14,828 nucleotides of DNA, taken from Gammaproteobacteria bacterium (lineage in GTDB: Bacteria; Pseudomonadota; Gammaproteobacteria; Xanthomonadales; Xanthomonadaceae). Each line of letters opens with the position of its first letter. Position 1 is the first letter of the stretch. A model generated the notes under the pieces. It searched no databases and was not told where the DNA came from. It was given only the letters and a program-made list of their open reading frames with translations. Both the position numbers and the translations under genes were made by a program. This document shows positions 13,809 to 14,828 of the stretch, piece by piece. Where the stretch lies: assembly GCA_026398715.1 (NCBI GenBank), contig JAPLSI010000067.1:1-14828 (forward strand), written 5' to 3'.

Positions 13809-13834
13809 GGGGCGGACAGAGGGCCTCCCGCCCC
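13809..13834 (+). terminator. Weak hairpin after the sco gene
   Basis: GGGGCGG (13809-13815) pairs with CCGCCCC (13828-13834) around a 12-base loop, and GTTT follows. It lies 13 bases past the sco stop and directly before the FNR-type box of ccoN. The T-run is short, so termination is plausible but not certain. Confidence 0.45.
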
Positions 13835-13836
13835 GT

Positions 13837-13850
13837 TTGATCTAGGTCAA
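13837..13850 (+). promoter_or_regulatory. FNR/DNR-type box upstream of ccoN
   Basis: TTGAT-CTAG-GTCAA fits the Anr/Dnr pattern TTGAT-N4-GTCAA fully. The centre (13843.5) lies about 62 bases before the ccoN ATG. Class II spacing puts the -10 near AAAACT (13873-13878) and transcription start near 13885. Microaerobic activation of ccoNOQP by FNR-type regulators is well known. Confidence 0.75.
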
Positions 13851-13905
13851 GTCCCGGCATAGTCGGGTCGGCAAAACTACGCGCGGCGCAAAAAAGGGAC
13901 AGGCA

Positions 13906-14229
13906 ATGGCCACACAGCTACTTTCAGAAACTTACAACGACAAGATTGTGCGCCAGTTCACGGCCATGACCGTGGTCTGGGGCATCGTAGGCATGTTGGT
14001 CGGCGTCTTCATCGCCGCCCAGCTGTACTGGCCGGCGCTTAACTTCGATATCGCCTGGCTAAGTTACGGTCGACTTCGGCCCCTGCATACCAATGCGGTC
14101 ATCTTAGCCTTCGGCGGCTGCGGCCTGATGGCCACCAGCTTCCATGTGGTGCAAAGAACCTGCCATGTGCGCTTGTTCTCGGACCGCCTGGCCTCGTTCG
14201 TGTTCTGGGGCTGGCAGGCGGTGATCGTG
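13906..14229 (+). pseudogene. ccoN: cbb3-type cytochrome c oxidase subunit I CcoN, N-terminal fragment, cut at an abrupt junction
   Basis: The first 108 codons match Cco[22 protein letters not shown] (first helix), then [20 protein letters not shown] with the low-spin heme b ligand His61, then [24 protein letters not shown]. CcoN is normally about 470-480 residues long. After ~14229 the frame stays open to 14478, but the residues stop resembling any oxidase and consist of antisense coding sequence and tRNA. Start: ATG 13906, with AGGGACAGG upstream. In the living genome the gene is probably complete, followed by ccoO; here it is broken by what looks like a join to foreign DNA. As a real rearrangement it could not be functional. 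Confidence 0.9.
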
Positions 14230-14230
14230 T
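14220..14230. other. Junction between proteobacterial and actinobacterial-like sequence
   Basis: Left of here the plus strand encodes CcoN (V106-I107-V108 at 14221-14229). Right of here the minus strand encodes an RTX-like secreted protein whose clear homology ends at ADTI (about 14223-14234). About seven bases are compatible with both, a possible microhomology. Whether it is an assembly or amplification chimera or a real recombination cannot be told from sequence alone. Confidence 0.75.
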
Positions 14231-14363
14231 CCGCCGCGGGCGTGCCGTTCAGCTTGTCGGCCTTCTCGGTGCCGCCGACGGTGGACGCGAGCGCGACCGT
14301 GGCGGTCACCGCGAGGGTGCTGAGGGCGGCCGTGAGGCCGAGAGGAAGTCGGGGGCTGTGCAT
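14220..14363 (-). CDS. N-terminal fragment of a secreted RTX/calcium-binding-repeat-like protein (cut by junction)
   Basis: About 48 residues remain. The start [20 protein letters not shown] is followed by a hydrophobic stretch and ALAS, a good signal peptide (cleavage near 27). Then comes [18 protein letters not shown], which resembles the first glycine/aspartate repeat of RTX-type proteins common in actinobacteria. The frame then runs antisense through ccoN and stops at 14064, which is meaningless, so the true 3' part is missing. No Shine-Dalgarno sequence precedes ATG 14363, and there is no alternative in-frame start close by. The RTX assignment rests on a single repeat and is tentative. 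Confidence 0.55.
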
Positions 14364-14455
14364 GTCGGTGATGTTCGCCGGTGCTACGGTGAGTCCGCCC
14401 TCTGAACACCGGCCGTCACGCCGGGTTGCGGTCGGGCATACTTCCCAGCCTCGCT

Positions 14456-14529
<74 letters not shown>

Positions 14530-14540
14530 TCCCAGCACGA

Positions 14541-14561
14541 GACCCCGCACATCGCGGGGTC
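14541..14561. terminator. Hairpin between tRNA-Asp and the TetR-family gene
   Basis: GACCCCGC (14541-14548) pairs perfectly with GCGGGGTC (14554-14561) around a five-base loop, followed by TTCGTCGTT on the plus strand. It starts 12 bases after the tRNA and lies 9 bases beyond the stop of the converging TetR-type gene, so it could end both transcripts. Confidence 0.75.
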
Positions 14562-14569
14562 TTCGTCGT

Positions 14570-14828
14570 TCAGGGGGCTTGCTCCTCGAGCAGTCGTTCC
14601 AGGCCGTCGAGGATGAGGTCGAGGCCGAACAGGAACTCCGCCTCGTAGTCGTACCCCGCTGCGGCCACGTGCCCGCCGACCACTTCGACGAGGTGAGGGA
14701 ACTCCGAGAGCATGTCGGCGTAGTCCGTCATCTGCTGGCGTGCCACCGCGGCGAAGTCCTCGGGCGACTGGGGTGACATGTCGGTCTGCTGGAGCGCAAA
14801 GCCGTAGATGTAGGCGTCCTGGACGGAC
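14570..14828 (-). CDS. TetR-family regulator, C-terminal part (5' end outside the window)
   Basis: The frame is open to the right edge; about 85 residues are visible and end with TGA (14570-14572). The segment reads DAYIYGFALQQTD near the edge, then MTDYADMLSEFPHLVEVVGGH, and ends FLFGLDLILDGLERLLEEQ. This matches the C-terminal ligand-binding domain of tetracycline-repressor-like TetR proteins (AYIYGFALQE and FxxGLxxxLDGLE are common there). The N-terminal HTH is not in the window, so the target is unknown. The internal ATG at 14779 is not the true start. Strongly G/C-ending codons fit a high-GC actinobacterium. Confidence 0.82.
   Translation of the reverse strand, partial: SVQDAYIYGFALQQTDMSPQSPEDFAAVARQQMTDYADMLSEFPHLVEVVGGHVAAAGYDYEAEFLFGLDLILDGLERLLEEQAP

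Overview
Most of this window (1 to about 14229) is a GC-rich gammaproteobacterial chromosome segment. The protein families point to the Xanthomonadales/Lysobacterales neighbourhood, but that is inference from gene content, with no search behind it. It is an anaerobic respiration and nitric-oxide locus that also carries a probable chromosome-dimer resolution site (dif). The last ~600 bases look like a different organism (actinobacterial style) joined inside a truncated ccoN gene, so the contig should be treated as possibly chimeric there.

Layout. 1-1686: the end of moeA and a complete rhodanese-MoeB/ThiF protein (molybdenum cofactor and sulfur-transfer biology). 1702-2823 (minus): a PAS-GGDEF-LuxR-HTH fusion regulator. 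2933-3214: a small GNAT acetyltransferase. 3216-3243: a dif-like XerC/XerD site. 3254-5471: a perfect FNR box, then hemN and an Fnr/Anr-type regulator with all four cluster cysteines, apparently one autoregulated operon. 5487-9521: an FNR-type box, quinol-dependent nitric oxide reductase (norB/norZ), nnrS and a SirB-family membrane protein in a tightly packed operon, closed by a 15-bp hairpin. 9544-10719 (minus): an alginate-export-type outer-membrane porin. 10720-10903: a divergent control region with two FNR/DNR-type boxes. 10904-13795: a lipoprotein-type copper nitrite reductase with a fused C-terminal cytochrome c (nirK), nirV, and a SCO/SenC copper chaperone. 13837-14229: another FNR/DNR box and the first 108 codons of ccoN (cbb3 oxidase). 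14230-14828: the start of a secreted RTX-repeat-like protein on the minus strand, a tRNA-Asp(GUC) without encoded CCA, a hairpin, and the C-terminal part of a TetR-family regulator.

How the genes fit together: NirK reduces nitrite to NO, the quinol-fed NOR reduces NO to N2O, and NnrS and SirB travel with NO-stress functions. SCO can serve copper sites of NirK-like or cbb3 enzymes. HemN supplies heme without oxygen, and the Fnr-type protein probably drives much of this through the TTGAT/C-N4-A/GTCAA boxes. Nitrate reductase and N2O reductase genes are not in the window. I found no CRISPR array, no insertion sequence and no clear candidate for an entirely new system. The most notable items are the dif site beside an anaerobic promoter, the NirK-cytochrome fusion, the unusual regulator architecture and the abrupt junction.
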